A DNA stretch of 64,000 nt, from the NCBI RefSeq assembly GCF_000406165.1, contig NZ_CM001977.1, positions 1,127,141 through 1,191,140 on the forward strand. Reading direction: 5' to 3'. How positions within the stretch are numbered: the first letter of the stretch is position 1; each line of letters starts with the position of its first letter. The position numbers were made by a program, and so were the translations under genes. The notes under the pieces are model-generated. The model was not told where the DNA came from and ran no database searches. It worked only from the letters and a program-made list of their open reading frames with translations. Positions 1-9,137 of this stretch are shown piece after piece. This stretch comes from Dickeya zeae NCPPB 2538. GTDB taxonomy: Bacteria; Pseudomonadota; Gammaproteobacteria; Enterobacterales; Enterobacteriaceae.

Positions 1-333
1 ATCCACGCCATTGAACAGACCGGGCAGTTCGCGGGTCGTTATTTTGTGTTGATGGGGCACCTGTCGCCGCTTGATGGCATTGGCCCTGGTGATATCGGGC
101 TGGATCGGCTGGAAGAGCGTCTGGCGGCGGAAACCATCAATGAAGTGATTCTGGCGACCAACCCGACGGTGGAAGGCGATGCAACGGCGAATTACATCGC
201 CGAGCTGTGCGCCGAACACGGGGTCATGGCCAGCCGTATCGCCCATGGCGTTCCCGTCGGCGGTGAGCTGGAAATGGTGGACGGCACCACGCTGTCTCAC
301 TCACTGGCCGGGCGTCATCCTATCCGGTTCTGA
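1..333 (+). CDS. recR: Recombination mediator RecR, C-terminal part (5' end outside window)
   Basis: The frame is open from base 1 and ends at TGA 331-333, giving the last 110 residues of RecR. The visible part is the end of the Toprim domain and the C-terminal segment, with residues such as LSPLDGIGP, ATNPTVEGDATA and GVPVGGELE that are typical of RecR. RecR acts with RecO and RecF to load RecA onto gapped DNA. The following genes htpG and adk keep the E. coli order. The N-terminal helix-hairpin-helix and zinc finger lie outside the window. Confidence 0.95.
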   Translation: MHAIEQTGQFAGRYFVLMGHLSPLDGIGPGDIGLDRLEERLAAETINEVILATNPTVEGDATANYIAELCAEHGVMASRIAHGVPVGGELEMVDGTTLSHSLAGRHPIRF

Positions 334-356
334 TTTTTACCACCGTCAATCTCTAT

Positions 357-379
357 GGCCGTCACCCGACGGCCTGTTT
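357..379 (+). terminator. Possible recR terminator hairpin
   Basis: GGCCGTC at 357-363 pairs with GACGGCC at 368-374 around the loop ACCC. It is followed by the short T-rich stretch TGTTT. The stem is perfect but the T tail is weak, so this is only a likely terminator. Confidence 0.5.
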
Positions 380-418
380 GCCTCAGCCGTCTTCTGTATC
401 GCCAATTGCACATCCCCC

Positions 419-447
419 CTTGAAACTCTGACGGTTAATCCCCATCT
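419..447 (+). promoter_or_regulatory. Sigma-32 heat-shock promoter of htpG
   Basis: CTTGAAA at 419-425 and CCCCATCT at 440-447 are separated by 14 bp. This fits the sigma-32 consensus (CTTGAAA, 11-16 bp, CCCCATNT) exactly. It lies about 55 bp upstream of the htpG start, and htpG is a known heat-shock gene, so the call is strong although no transcript data are available. Confidence 0.88.
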
Positions 448-502
448 GTTGCTCATCCTCCGTTGAATCAGCCTGAATAAATACGTATTGAGGGAAGTAA
501 TA

Positions 503-2392
503 ATGAGTATGAAAGGCCAAGAGACCCGCGGCTTCCAGTCAGAAGTCAAGCAACTGCTGCACTTGATGATCCATTCGCTGTACTCCAACAAAGAAGTGTT
601 TCTGCGCGAATTGATCTCCAACGCGTCCGATGCCGCGGATAAACTGCGTTTTCGTGCACTGTCCACTCCAGACTTGTATGAAGGTGATGGAGAACTGCGC
701 GTTCGGGTCTCTATCGATAAAGAAAAGCGCACTCTGACCATCAGTGATAACGGTATCGGCATGAGCCGCGATGACGTTATCGACAATCTGGGGACGATTG
801 CCAAATCCGGTACCAAGGCGTTTCTGGAGTCTCTCGGTTCTGATCAGGCAAAAGACAGCCAGTTGATCGGCCAGTTTGGTGTCGGGTTCTACTCCGCGTT
901 TATCGTCGCCGATAAGGTCACGGTAAAAACCCGTGTGGCGGGTGCCGATGCCGAACAGGGTGTGTTCTGGGAGTCAGCCGGTGAAGGCGAATACACCATC
1001 GCAGATATCGCTAAAGCGCAACGTGGTACCGACATCACCCTGCATCTGCGCGAAGGCGAAGATGAGTTTCTCGATAACTGGCGGGTGCGCTCAGTCATCA
1101 GCAAATATTCCGACCACATCGCACTGCCGGTAGAAATTGAATCCCGCACGGAAAGTGAGGAAGAGGGCGGTGAAGAGACCGTCACTTGGGAGAAGATCAA
1201 CAAGGCTCAGGCACTGTGGACCCGCAACAAGTCAGACATCAGCGATGATGAGTACAACGAGTTTTACAAACATATCGCCCATGACTTTACCAACCCACTG
1301 AGCTGGAGCCACAACCGGGTAGAAGGAAAGCAGGAATACACCAGCCTGTTATATATTCCTTCCCAAGCTCCTTGGGACATGTGGAATCGCGATCACAAGC
1401 ATGGTCTGAAACTGTATGTGCAGCGCGTATTCATTATGGACGATGCCGAACAGTTCATGCCGAACTACCTGCGTTTCGTCCGTGGTTTGATAGACTCCAA
1501 TGACCTGCCGCTCAACGTATCCCGTGAAATTCTGCAGGATAACCGTGTCACGCAGAGTTTGCGTACGGCGTTGACGAAGCGTGTGCTGCAAATGCTGGAA
1601 AAACTGGCTAAAGATGACAGCGAAAAATACCAGACGTTCTGGAGTCAGTTTGGCCTGGTGTTGAAAGAAGGCCCGGCGGAAGACGGTGGCAACCGTGAAG
1701 CCATTGCCAAACTGCTGCGTTTTGCGACCACCCACAATGATAGCGATGCACAGACCGTATCGCTGGATGACTATATCAGCCGCATGGTGGAAGGTCAGGA
1801 CAAGATCTATTACATCACTGCTGACAGCTATGCTGCGGCCAAGAGCAGCCCGCATCTGGAACTGTTCCGCAAGAAAGGCATTGAGGTCCTGCTGCTCTCC
1901 GATCGTATCGACGAATGGATGATGAGCTACCTGACCGAGTTTGACGGTAAATCGTTCCAGTCGGTTAGCAAAGCTGACGAATCGTTGGATAAGCTGGCAG
2001 ATGAAGCCAACGAGTCACAAAAAGAAGCAGAAAAAGCGCTGGAGCCATTTGTCGAGCGCGTTAAGACGTTGCTGGGCGAACGGGTTAAGGAGGTTCGTCT
2101 GACGCATCGCCTGACCGATACCCCGGCGATCGTAACGACGGATGCCAATGACATGAGCACCCAGATGGCGAAGCTGTTTGCTGCCGCCGGGCAGCAGGCA
2201 CCGGAAGTGAAGTACATTTTTGAGTTGAATCCGGAACATGCACTGGTGAAACGTGCTGCTGACACCCAGGATGACGCGCAGTTCGGTGAGTGGGTCGAAC
2301 TGTTGCTGGATCAGGCGCTGTTTGCCGAACGTGGCACGCTGGAAGACCCTAACCAGTTTATCCGCCGTATGAACCAACTGCTGACCGCCTGA
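503..2392 (+). CDS. htpG: Chaperone HtpG (bacterial Hsp90)
   Basis: ATP-dependent Hsp90 chaperone of the cytoplasm, 629 residues against about 624 in E. coli. The N-terminal GHKL ATPase domain shows ELISNASDAADKLRF, the DNGIGM nucleotide-binding motif and GQFGVGFYSAF. The middle domain and C-terminal dimerisation region follow at full length. The ATG at 503 was chosen because AGGGA lies about 7 bp upstream and the following residues align with the E. coli N-terminus; an in-frame TTG at 488 extends the frame only formally. A sigma-32 promoter lies upstream and a perfect rho-independent terminator follows. Confidence 0.97.
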   Translation: MSMKGQETRGFQSEVKQLLHLMIHSLYSNKEVFLRELISNASDAADKLRFRALSTPDLYEGDGELRVRVSIDKEKRTLTISDNGIGMSRDDVIDNLGTIAKSGTKAFLESLGSDQAKDSQLIGQFGVGFYSAFIVADKVTVKTRVAGADAEQGVFWESAGEGEYTIADIAKAQRGTDITLHLREGEDEFLDNWRVRSVISKYSDHIALPVEIESRTESEEEGGEETVTWEKINKAQALWTRNKSDISDDEYNEFYKHIAHDFTNPLSWSHNRVEGKQEYTSLLYIPSQAPWDMWNRDHKHGLKLYVQRVFIMDDAEQFMPNYLRFVRGLIDSNDLPLNVSREILQDNRVTQSLRTALTKRVLQMLEKLAKDDSEKYQTFWSQFGLVLKEGPAEDGGNREAIAKLLRFATTHNDSDAQTVSLDDYISRMVEGQDKIYYITADSYAAAKSSPHLELFRKKGIEVLLLSDRIDEWMMSYLTEFDGKSFQSVSKADESLDKLADEANESQKEAEKALEPFVERVKTLLGERVKEVRLTHRLTDTPAIVTTDANDMSTQMAKLFAAAGQQAPEVKYIFELNPEHALVKRAADTQDDAQFGEWVELLLDQALFAERGTLEDPNQFIRRMNQLLTA

Positions 2393-2414
2393 TTGGCACC
2401 GTTAGCATGATAAG

Positions 2415-2440
2415 CGCCCCGGTTTACCGGGGCGTTTTTT
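2415..2440 (+). terminator. Rho-independent terminator of htpG
   Basis: CGCCCCGG at 2415-2422 pairs perfectly with CCGGGGCG at 2427-2434 around TTTA, followed by six T residues. It starts 22 bp after the htpG stop codon. Confidence 0.95.
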
Positions 2441-2596
2441 ATCAGCCTAAGGCCAAGTCTTCGGGGGTAATGAGGGTTTGTTACCATATCGGTTTCCCGC
2501 CTGACGCCCTGTCGTCTACACTCTCAGAGTCGGCTGAAAAGCCATGCGCCATCACGAATTTCAGCTTTGCCGCGCCCGCTGAAGCGAGCCCGTTCC

Positions 2597-2625
2597 TTGA
2601 GGAAGCGCCTCCGGAATGGTATGGT
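2597..2625 (+). promoter_or_regulatory. Candidate sigma-70 promoter of adk
   Basis: TTGAGG at 2597-2602 and TATGGT at 2620-2625 are separated by exactly 17 bp. Each hexamer matches four of six consensus bases. The element lies between the htpG terminator and the adk start, with a T/A-rich leader downstream. Prediction from sequence only. Confidence 0.45.
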
Positions 2626-2679
2626 TTAGCGTTTTTCAAATTTTTTTTAAAAAAACTACATAGCAAGGGGAATTACGCA

Positions 2680-3324
2680 ATGCGTATTATTCTGCTGGGC
2701 GCTCCAGGCGCAGGCAAAGGTACTCAGGCTCAGTTCATCATGGAGAAGTATGGCATTCCGCAAATCTCCACCGGCGATATGCTGCGTGCAGCGGTAAAGG
2801 CCGGTAGCGAACTGGGCAAGCAGGCAAAAGAGATCATGGATGCGGGTAAACTGGTGACAGACGAACTGGTGATTGCCCTGGTTAAAGAGCGTATCGCACA
2901 GGATGACTGCCGCAATGGTTTCCTGCTGGATGGTTTCCCGCGTACCATTCCTCAGGCTGACGCGATGAAAGAGGCTGGCATTGCCGTCGATCACGTCATT
3001 GAATTTGATGTGCCGGATGAGTTGATCGTTGAACGTATCATCGGCCGTCGCGTACACGCGGCTTCCGGTCGTGTGTATCACGTGAAATTCAATCCGCCCA
3101 AAGTGGAAGGCAAAGATGACGTGACCGGTGACGAGCTGACTATCCGTAAAGATGATCAGGAAGACACTGTGCGTAAACGTCTGGTGGAATACCACCAGCA
3201 GACCGCTCCGCTGGTGAACTACTATCAGCAGGAAGCGGCAGCTAACCACACCCTTTACCACAAGATTGATGGTACCCGTCCGGTTAACGATGTCAGTGCA
3301 GAACTGGCTCGTATTCTGGGCTGA
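2680..3324 (+). CDS. adk: Adenylate kinase
   Basis: Catalyses ATP + AMP = 2 ADP in the cytoplasm. The protein has 214 residues, the same length as E. coli Adk. The P-loop GAPGAGKGTQ is at residues 7-16, the NMP-binding segment contains STGDMLR, and the LID region with GRRVHAASGRVYH and the DGFPRT motif are present. The frame is open far upstream, but the ATG at 2680 has the ribosome site AAGGGG and gives the conserved N-terminus MRIILLGAPG. It sits between htpG and hemH as in E. coli. Confidence 0.97.
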   Translation: MRIILLGAPGAGKGTQAQFIMEKYGIPQISTGDMLRAAVKAGSELGKQAKEIMDAGKLVTDELVIALVKERIAQDDCRNGFLLDGFPRTIPQADAMKEAGIAVDHVIEFDVPDELIVERIIGRRVHAASGRVYHVKFNPPKVEGKDDVTGDELTIRKDDQEDTVRKRLVEYHQQTAPLVNYYQQEAAANHTLYHKIDGTRPVNDVSAELARILG

Positions 3325-3339
3325 TCCCGTTTTTCGCAG

Positions 3340-3370
3340 GCGCTGCCATCACTGGCGGCGCTTCTTCTTT
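3340..3370 (+). terminator. Terminator downstream of adk
   Basis: GCGCTGCC at 3340-3347 pairs with GGCGGCGC at 3354-3361 with one G-T wobble, followed by TTCTTCTTT. It begins 15 bp after the adk stop. Confidence 0.75.
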
Positions 3371-3591
3371 ATCCCCTGACAGTCCCTTTCGCTGTTTTCC
3401 CTATTCGACAGCAGGATAACAACGGCGTTTTCAGCCAACAGTTTGCCCCGATGAGGGAATATCGTTCCTGACAATCGCTGGTATCGGCTTTAACCTCGCA
3501 GCCTGCGGTTCCTCATCGCCCTGTTTCCGCTACAATGTGGTTTCACCCTCGTCTACACATGATGCCGAAGCGACAGTAAAGGAAAACGTTG

Positions 3592-4554
3592 ATGAAAAAA
3601 GAGAAACGCGGTGTGTTGATGGTGAATCTGGGGACGCCGGATGCACCGACGCCGCAAGCGGTAAAACGTTATCTGGCCGAATTCCTGCATGACCGGCGTG
3701 TGGTTGACCTGACCCGGCTGATATGGTGTCCGTTGCTGCACGGTATTATTCTGCCGACCCGTTCGCCGCGAGTGGCGAAACTGTATCAGTCGGTGTGGAT
3801 GGATGAAGGTTCGCCACTACTGGTTTACAGCCGCCGACAGCAGCAGGCGCTGGCTGCAAGCCTGCCGGATATCCCGGTAGAGTTGGGGATGAGCTATGGC
3901 TCACCGAGCCTGAAGTCCGCACTGGAGGCGTTGCTGGCGAAGGGCGTTACCGAGGTGACGGTATTGCCGATGTACCCACAGTATTCCTGCTCCACCACTG
4001 CGGCAGTGTGGGATGGTGTGTCCGCGCTGTTGCGTAACCGGCGACAAATTCCAGGCATTCGCTTTATTCGTGATTATGCTGAGCACCCGGCTTATATCGA
4101 AGCGTTAAAGCACAGCGTTGAACAGTCATTTTTACAGCATGGTGTACCGGATAAGCTGGTGATTTCCTTTCACGGCATTCCACAGCGCTACGCTGATGAA
4201 GGTGATGATTATCCTAAACGTTGTGCCGCTACGGCACAGGCATTAGCGGTGGCACTGGGATTATCGTCAGAGCAAGTGATGATGACCTTCCAGTCTCGTT
4301 TCGGTCGTGAGGCCTGGTTGACGCCTTATACCGATGAAACAATGCAGGCGTTGCCGAAGCAGGGTGTGAAACGAATCCAGGTAATTTGTCCCGGCTTCGC
4401 GGCTGACTGCCTTGAAACGCTCGAAGAGATCAAAGAGCAGAATCGGGAGATCTTCCTGCACGCGGGCGGCGAGTCTTTTGAGTATATTCCCGCGCTGAAC
4501 GACGCGCCGTTGCATATTGCACTGCTGGCGCAACTGGTCGGTGAGCAGGGATAA
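3592..4554 (+). CDS. hemH: Ferrochelatase
   Basis: Inserts Fe(II) into protoporphyrin IX, the last step of haem synthesis, at the inner face of the cytoplasmic membrane. The protein has 320 residues, as in E. coli. Visible signatures are VNLGTPDAPTP near the N-terminus, YPQYSCSTTAAVWD, and SFHGIPQRYADEGDDYP containing the catalytic histidine. The C-terminal CPGFAADCLETLEEI motif is intact. The ATG at 3592 follows AAAGGAAAA; an in-frame TTG three bases earlier is not favoured. E. coli aes and gsk, which follow hemH there, are missing here. Confidence 0.96.
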   Translation: MKKEKRGVLMVNLGTPDAPTPQAVKRYLAEFLHDRRVVDLTRLIWCPLLHGIILPTRSPRVAKLYQSVWMDEGSPLLVYSRRQQQALAASLPDIPVELGMSYGSPSLKSALEALLAKGVTEVTVLPMYPQYSCSTTAAVWDGVSALLRNRRQIPGIRFIRDYAEHPAYIEALKHSVEQSFLQHGVPDKLVISFHGIPQRYADEGDDYPKRCAATAQALAVALGLSSEQVMMTFQSRFGREAWLTPYTDETMQALPKQGVKRIQVICPGFAADCLETLEEIKEQNREIFLHAGGESFEYIPALNDAPLHIALLAQLVGEQG

Positions 4555-4574
4555 AACGATATCGGTGAGGAAAC

Positions 4575-4598
4575 GTCAGGCACCGAGGGGTGCCTGAC
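4575..4598. terminator. Perfect hairpin between convergent hemH and ybaL
   Basis: GTCAGGCACC at 4575-4584 pairs perfectly with GGTGCCTGAC at 4589-4598 around GAGG. It lies between two converging genes, so it may serve both strands, but neither side has a clear T run. Confidence 0.6.
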
Positions 4599-4608
4599 AA
4601 GAGACCGC

Positions 4609-6294
4609 CTAGATTGGACAGGCTTTGGCGGCGACGATCTCATCCACGTCCAGCATCGTTATCATGGTTTCGGCGATTTCCCGCTCGCCCATCACAACGT
4701 GGTCGGCACCGTGCTCAGTGATATAGGTGACTTCATCGTCATAGTGCGCTCGGGCAATAATTTTCAGGTCTGGACGTTTGGCTCTTGCCGCTGCCACAAT
4801 TTCCCCGGCTTCGTACCCGTTAGGGATCGTCAGCAGCAGCCAACTGGCGCAATCGAGGCGGGCAATGTCCATGATGTCAGGACGGGTCGCGTTACCCAGT
4901 ACGGTTTTAATCCCCTGTTCCCGCAAGGTATCGACGCGCGCTCGCGATGTTTCAACCACCACCATCGGAATGTCGGCCTGATGCAGCCGGGCGCCGATCA
5001 AGCTGCCTACTCGTCCGTAGCCGACCAGGAGCGCATGGTTACACAGATCAACCGGAATCTGCTTTTCTTCTTCGATCGCTTCTTCAACGATCTGCTCTTC
5101 AATGGTTTCGTGCCGGGCCAGATAACGTTCCAACAAGGTGAAGAGTAGCGGGTTGAGCATAATCGACAAAATCGCGCCCGCCAGCACCAGATTGCGGCCA
5201 TTCTCCGAGAGCATACCGAGCGAAATACCGAGGCCCGCCAGAATAAAGGCAAACTCGCCAATTTGTGCCAGGCTGGCAGAGATGGTCAGTGCCGTACGTC
5301 TTGAGTGACCGAACATATGCACCAGCAGGAACGCGGCCATCGACTTACCTATCACGATAATCAGCAACGTGGCCAATACCGCCAGTGGTTCACGTATCAG
5401 GATCATCGGGTCGAACAACATGCCGACGGACACAAAGAACAGAACGGCAAAGGCATCACGCAAGGGGAGAGTGTCGTGGGCGGCACGCTGACTGAGTTCT
5501 GACTCGTTTAACACCACCCCCGCGAAAAAAGCCCCCAACGCGAACGAGACATCGAACAGTTTGACGGCACCGAATGCGATGCCCAGCGCCATTGCCAGTA
5601 CGGCTAGCGTAAATAATTCCCGCGAGCCGGTACTGGCGCTTTTTGCCAGCACCCATGGCACCACGCGTCTGCCTACCACCACCATCAGCGTAATAAACGC
5701 CACCACTTTACCCAGCGTAATCGCCAGATCTTGCAAGAGCTTGCTGGTATTGGCGGTATCGGTTTTCAACATGTCGGCGAACGCGGGCAGCAGTACCAAT
5801 GTCAGTACCATCGCCAGGTCTTCAACAATCAGCCAGCCAATAGCGATTTGCCCGCGTTGGCTGTCAATTAACTGGCGCTCTTCGAGCGCACGTAGCAGTA
5901 CCACGGTACTGGCGGTGGACAGACATAAACCAAATACCAACCCCTCAGGCAGACTCCAGCCCAGTATTGATGACAGTCCAGCCCCTAGCAGGGTCGCCAT
6001 CACTATCTGAGCCACTGCGCCGGGGATGGCGATCGACTTTACCGCCATTAAATCCCGTAGCGAAAAATGCAGCCCAACACCAAACATCAGCAAAATTACG
6101 CCCAGTTCGGCAATTTCCGGTGCCAGTTGAGTATCAGCGACAAAACCGGGTGTAAACGGGCCGACCATCACACCGGCCACCAGATACCCGACCAGGGGCG
6201 AAATACGCAGTCGGTTAGCCAGAATACCCAGCAAGAAAGCCAGCACCAGACCGACGGCCATCGTGGAGATTAAGGGGGTAGTATTATCATGCAT
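4609..6294 (-). CDS. ybaL: Cation:proton antiporter YbaL (KefB/RosB family)
   Basis: CPA2-family inner-membrane antiporter of 561 residues against 558 in E. coli. The N-terminal two thirds hold about 12 membrane segments, including LRISPLVGYLVAGVMVGPF and the helices around STASTVVLLRALEERQL. The C-terminal part is a TrkA-N/RCK domain with the Rossmann motif VGYGRVGSLIG near residue 415. Close to E. coli YbaL throughout. The related Yersinia RosB is linked to peptide resistance; the ion carried here is not shown by sequence. It converges with hemH. Confidence 0.93.
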   Translation of the reverse strand: MHDNTTPLISTMAVGLVLAFLLGILANRLRISPLVGYLVAGVMVGPFTPGFVADTQLAPEIAELGVILLMFGVGLHFSLRDLMAVKSIAIPGAVAQIVMATLLGAGLSSILGWSLPEGLVFGLCLSTASTVVLLRALEERQLIDSQRGQIAIGWLIVEDLAMVLTLVLLPAFADMLKTDTANTSKLLQDLAITLGKVVAFITLMVVVGRRVVPWVLAKSASTGSRELFTLAVLAMALGIAFGAVKLFDVSFALGAFFAGVVLNESELSQRAAHDTLPLRDAFAVLFFVSVGMLFDPMILIREPLAVLATLLIIVIGKSMAAFLLVHMFGHSRRTALTISASLAQIGEFAFILAGLGISLGMLSENGRNLVLAGAILSIMLNPLLFTLLERYLARHETIEEQIVEEAIEEEKQIPVDLCNHALLVGYGRVGSLIGARLHQADIPMVVVETSRARVDTLREQGIKTVLGNATRPDIMDIARLDCASWLLLTIPNGYEAGEIVAAARAKRPDLKIIARAHYDDEVTYITEHGADHVVMGEREIAETMITMLDVDEIVAAKACPI

Positions 6295-6889
6295 TCCGAC
6301 TCCTTTACCATGCGTAACGAGAATGGGCGGATATTCCTGAGCCGGCAGCAGGCTGTGGCTCCTGAATGCTTATGTGCTCTGCCGCACCAACCCTTTCCCC
6401 ATCCATATAACGCCGGTGCTATGCAACGCCAGAGGAGTTAAAACCGTTGAAAAGGCGACAGAGTGAGACATAAATGATGTTTTTCATCTATTTAAACAGT
6501 GTAACACATATTTATAGTTAAATTATTGCTTTTATCATTGATATATAGAGCTAATTTAATTTCTGTTTGTGGATAAACCGGATGAAAGGCTATTAGTGAC
6601 ATCACGGCCATGATTCAATGTATGCATTATCAGTCAGATAGTGTTATTGCATTATGATGGTGCCAGCGCATCGTCGTCACAACGCCATAGCGAAAAAACG
6701 CCCAGGTTCATCATAGCGTCAACTATCCCGCCCCAACTTGTGTTAGTTTGTGCGTGTGTTTACAAATTTAATGTAACAATCCTATACCAAAATCTATTCG
6801 GGGTGCAGGGTGTCATTGCTCGTATTTTGCACGATGCCATAACCTTGGGTATGACGAGTGGATAAGGGATTTTTATTACGGGAGTTGTC
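6295..6889. other. AT-rich intergenic region between divergent ybaL and ushA
   Basis: This 595-bp gap holds the promoters of ybaL (leftward) and ushA (rightward). In E. coli the fsr gene lies here; no fsr remnant was recognised. The part at 6480-6570 is strongly AT-rich. One open frame at 6641-6865 has no recognisable features and no good ribosome site and is probably not a gene. Confidence 0.6.
6759..6788 (+). promoter_or_regulatory. Candidate ushA promoter
   Basis: TTTACA at 6759-6764 and TATACC at 6783-6788 are separated by 18 bp, about 100 bp upstream of the ushA start. Both hexamers are near consensus. Prediction only. Confidence 0.4.
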
Positions 6890-8542
6890 ATGCATTTTTC
6901 TGTCAAAAGTCTGGGGTGCCTGATTGCAGTAACTCTGGTGGTGTCGTCACCTGCTGCACAGGCATGGGAAAAAGATAAAACCTACAACATCACTATCTTG
7001 CATACGAATGATCATCATGGTCATTTTTGGCATAACGATTACGGTGAATATGGTCTGGCGGCGCAAAAAACTCTGGTCGATCAGATTCGTCAGGACGTCA
7101 CCGCTAAAGGCGGCAGCGTATTACTGTTGTCGGGCGGGGACATTAACACTGGGGTTCCTGAGTCAGACCTGCAGGATGCTGAGCCGGACTTTCGTGGCAT
7201 GAATCTGGTTGGCTATGACGCCATGGCAGTCGGTAACCATGAGTTCGATAACCCACTCACGGTGTTGCGTCAGCAGGAAAAATGGGCGCATTTCCCGCTG
7301 CTTTCCGCCAATATCTACCAGAAAAGCACCGATAAGCGATTATTCAAACCCTATGCGCTCTTCGATCGTCAGGGGGTGAAGATCGCGGTTATTGGCCTGA
7401 CAACGGACGATACGGCCAAAATTGGTAATCCAGAGTATTTCCACGATATTGAGTTTCGCAAACCAGCCGATGAGGCGAAGAAAGTCGTGGAACAGCTACG
7501 CAAAAAAGAAAAACCAGATGTGATTATCGCCGCGACCCACATGGGACATTACGATAATGGCGAGCACGGTTCTAACGCACCGGGTGATGTGGAAATGGCG
7601 CGCAGCCTGCCTGCGGGGTATCTCGATATGATTGTCGGTGGCCATTCGCAGGACCCGGTATGTATGGCCAGCGAGAATAAAAAACAGGTCAACTATGTGC
7701 CCGGTACGCCTTGCGCACCGGATCGTCAAAATGGCACCTGGATTGTGCAGGCGCATGAGTGGGGTAAATACGTCGGTCGAGCTGATTTTACCTTCCGTAA
7801 TGGTGAGCTGGCGCTGACGCATTATCAACTGATTCCCGTCAATCTGAAGAAGAAGGTAGAGAAGGCCGACGGTACCAGCGAATGTGTGTATTACACCCAG
7901 GAAATCAGCCAGAATCCGGACATGGTAAAACTGCTGACGCCCTTTCAGGAAAAAGGCAAAGCACAGCTGGATGTCAAGGTGGGGAGTGTGAATGGCCGAC
8001 TGGAGGGCGATCGTAATAAGGTGCGTTTTGTACAAACCAACCTGGCGCGCGTATTGCTGTCTGCGCAACTGGAACGCGCCAAAGCTGATTTCGCCGTCAT
8101 GAGTGGTGGTGGTGTGCGTGACTCCATTGAGTCCGGCGACATGACTTACAAGACCTTGCTCAAAGTCCAACCGTTTGGCAACACGCTGGTATACGCCGAT
8201 CTGAAAGGCAGCGAGGTGGAAAAATATCTGGCAGTCGTCGCTAATAAAAAAGTCGATTCCGGCGGTTATGCTCAGTTCCTGAATGTGAGTCTACAAGCCG
8301 ATGGCACTGGCGTTAAGAACGTGAAAATTAAGGGCGAACCACTGCAGTCTGACAAAGTCTACCGTATTGCCACCCTGAGCTTTAACGCTACCGGCGGGGA
8401 CGGTTATCCAAAGCTGAGTGAGCTGCCGGGTTACGTCAATACCGGTTTTGTGGATGCAGAAGTACTGCGCCAATATGTTGAGGATCATTCTCCGCTACAG
8501 GCGGCAGACTATGAGCCGAAAGGTGAGATTGTTTATCAGTAG
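6890..8542 (+). CDS. ushA: Periplasmic UDP-sugar hydrolase / 5'-nucleotidase
   Basis: Secreted metallophosphatase of 550 residues, the same length as E. coli UshA. It hydrolyses UDP-glucose and nucleotides in the periplasm. An N-terminal signal peptide ends near SPAAQAW. Metal-binding motifs are HTNDHHG, SGGDIN and VGNHEFD in the N-terminal domain, and GGHS appears further on. The C-terminal substrate domain includes MSGGGVRDSIESGDM and QPFGNTL. The ATG at 6890 follows GGGAG. A terminator-like hairpin follows. Confidence 0.96.
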   Translation: MHFSVKSLGCLIAVTLVVSSPAAQAWEKDKTYNITILHTNDHHGHFWHNDYGEYGLAAQKTLVDQIRQDVTAKGGSVLLLSGGDINTGVPESDLQDAEPDFRGMNLVGYDAMAVGNHEFDNPLTVLRQQEKWAHFPLLSANIYQKSTDKRLFKPYALFDRQGVKIAVIGLTTDDTAKIGNPEYFHDIEFRKPADEAKKVVEQLRKKEKPDVIIAATHMGHYDNGEHGSNAPGDVEMARSLPAGYLDMIVGGHSQDPVCMASENKKQVNYVPGTPCAPDRQNGTWIVQAHEWGKYVGRADFTFRNGELALTHYQLIPVNLKKKVEKADGTSECVYYTQEISQNPDMVKLLTPFQEKGKAQLDVKVGSVNGRLEGDRNKVRFVQTNLARVLLSAQLERAKADFAVMSGGGVRDSIESGDMTYKTLLKVQPFGNTLVYADLKGSEVEKYLAVVANKKVDSGGYAQFLNVSLQADGTGVKNVKIKGEPLQSDKVYRIATLSFNATGGDGYPKLSELPGYVNTGFVDAEVLRQYVEDHSPLQAADYEPKGEIVYQ

Positions 8543-8603
8543 TGATGGCTTATTAGTAATGATTGCTGGGTCAATGATTCGCATGTAATCGATAAGTCAT
8601 GTG

Positions 8604-8637
8604 GCGGTTGCGATCCCGGTATTAACGGGGCAACCGC
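8604..8637 (+). terminator. Hairpin downstream of ushA
   Basis: GCGGTTGC at 8604-8611 pairs with GCAACCGC at 8630-8637, and an inner CCCG/CGGG pair tightens the loop. A short TACTTTACTT follows. It is about 60 bp after the ushA stop. Confidence 0.6.
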
Positions 8638-9017
8638 TACTTTACTTGTCACCTCATGGATCGTGGGTCATGCCTGGACCCGGTTACCCGGTATTTGAGA
8701 TATTTCGTAAAATAACAGTTGTTATTTTTACTCCCCGATAAATGATGATGGTTTGAATATTTTTTTAACTGCGTTTTTAAAATAATGAAAATATGAAGTG
8801 TGTTGATATATTCGCCATGCTTCATTTTACGAGTGCGTTGATTGAATTACCCCCACTTTGACAGCACGATGCATCGCGTTACAAGGCCCAGTCAGTTTCA
8901 TTCTGGTGGAGCAGAACATAAGCGTATTAAGCTGTAATTCGAATTATTTCGGATATATAACTCACTAATAATTACCTGCCACTTAAAAAGGGTTGAATAG
9001 GTCATGAGGTGATAACG

Positions 9018-9047
9018 TTGACAGTTTTTTATTTTATCAGCTAGGAT
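9018..9047 (+). promoter_or_regulatory. Candidate sigma-70 promoter of the small secreted protein gene
   Basis: A perfect TTGACA at 9018-9023 is followed after 18 bp by TAGGAT at 9042-9047. The predicted leader to the ATG at 9138 is about 85 nt. Prediction only. Confidence 0.5.
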
Positions 9048-9137
9048 GGCGCGGCCATAATTCGTTGAAGCGTATGGCTTGAACAATAAATCACACATTA
9101 CTATTTTTCATATACGATTTATTCAGGAGATTGAATA

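Larger units (their letters stand above)
8543..9137. other. Intergenic region downstream of ushA
   Basis: A 595-bp gap with no convincing gene. It contains the ushA terminator hairpin, an AT-only stem at 8709-8728 (AAAATAAC/GTTATTTT around AGTT), and a good promoter for the next gene at 9018-9047. The second half is AT-rich compared with the flanking housekeeping genes. Confidence 0.6.

Noticed and set aside
6641..6865. 74-codon frame upstream of ushA
   Set aside because: No ribosome site, no recognisable motif, and it overlaps the likely ushA promoter.
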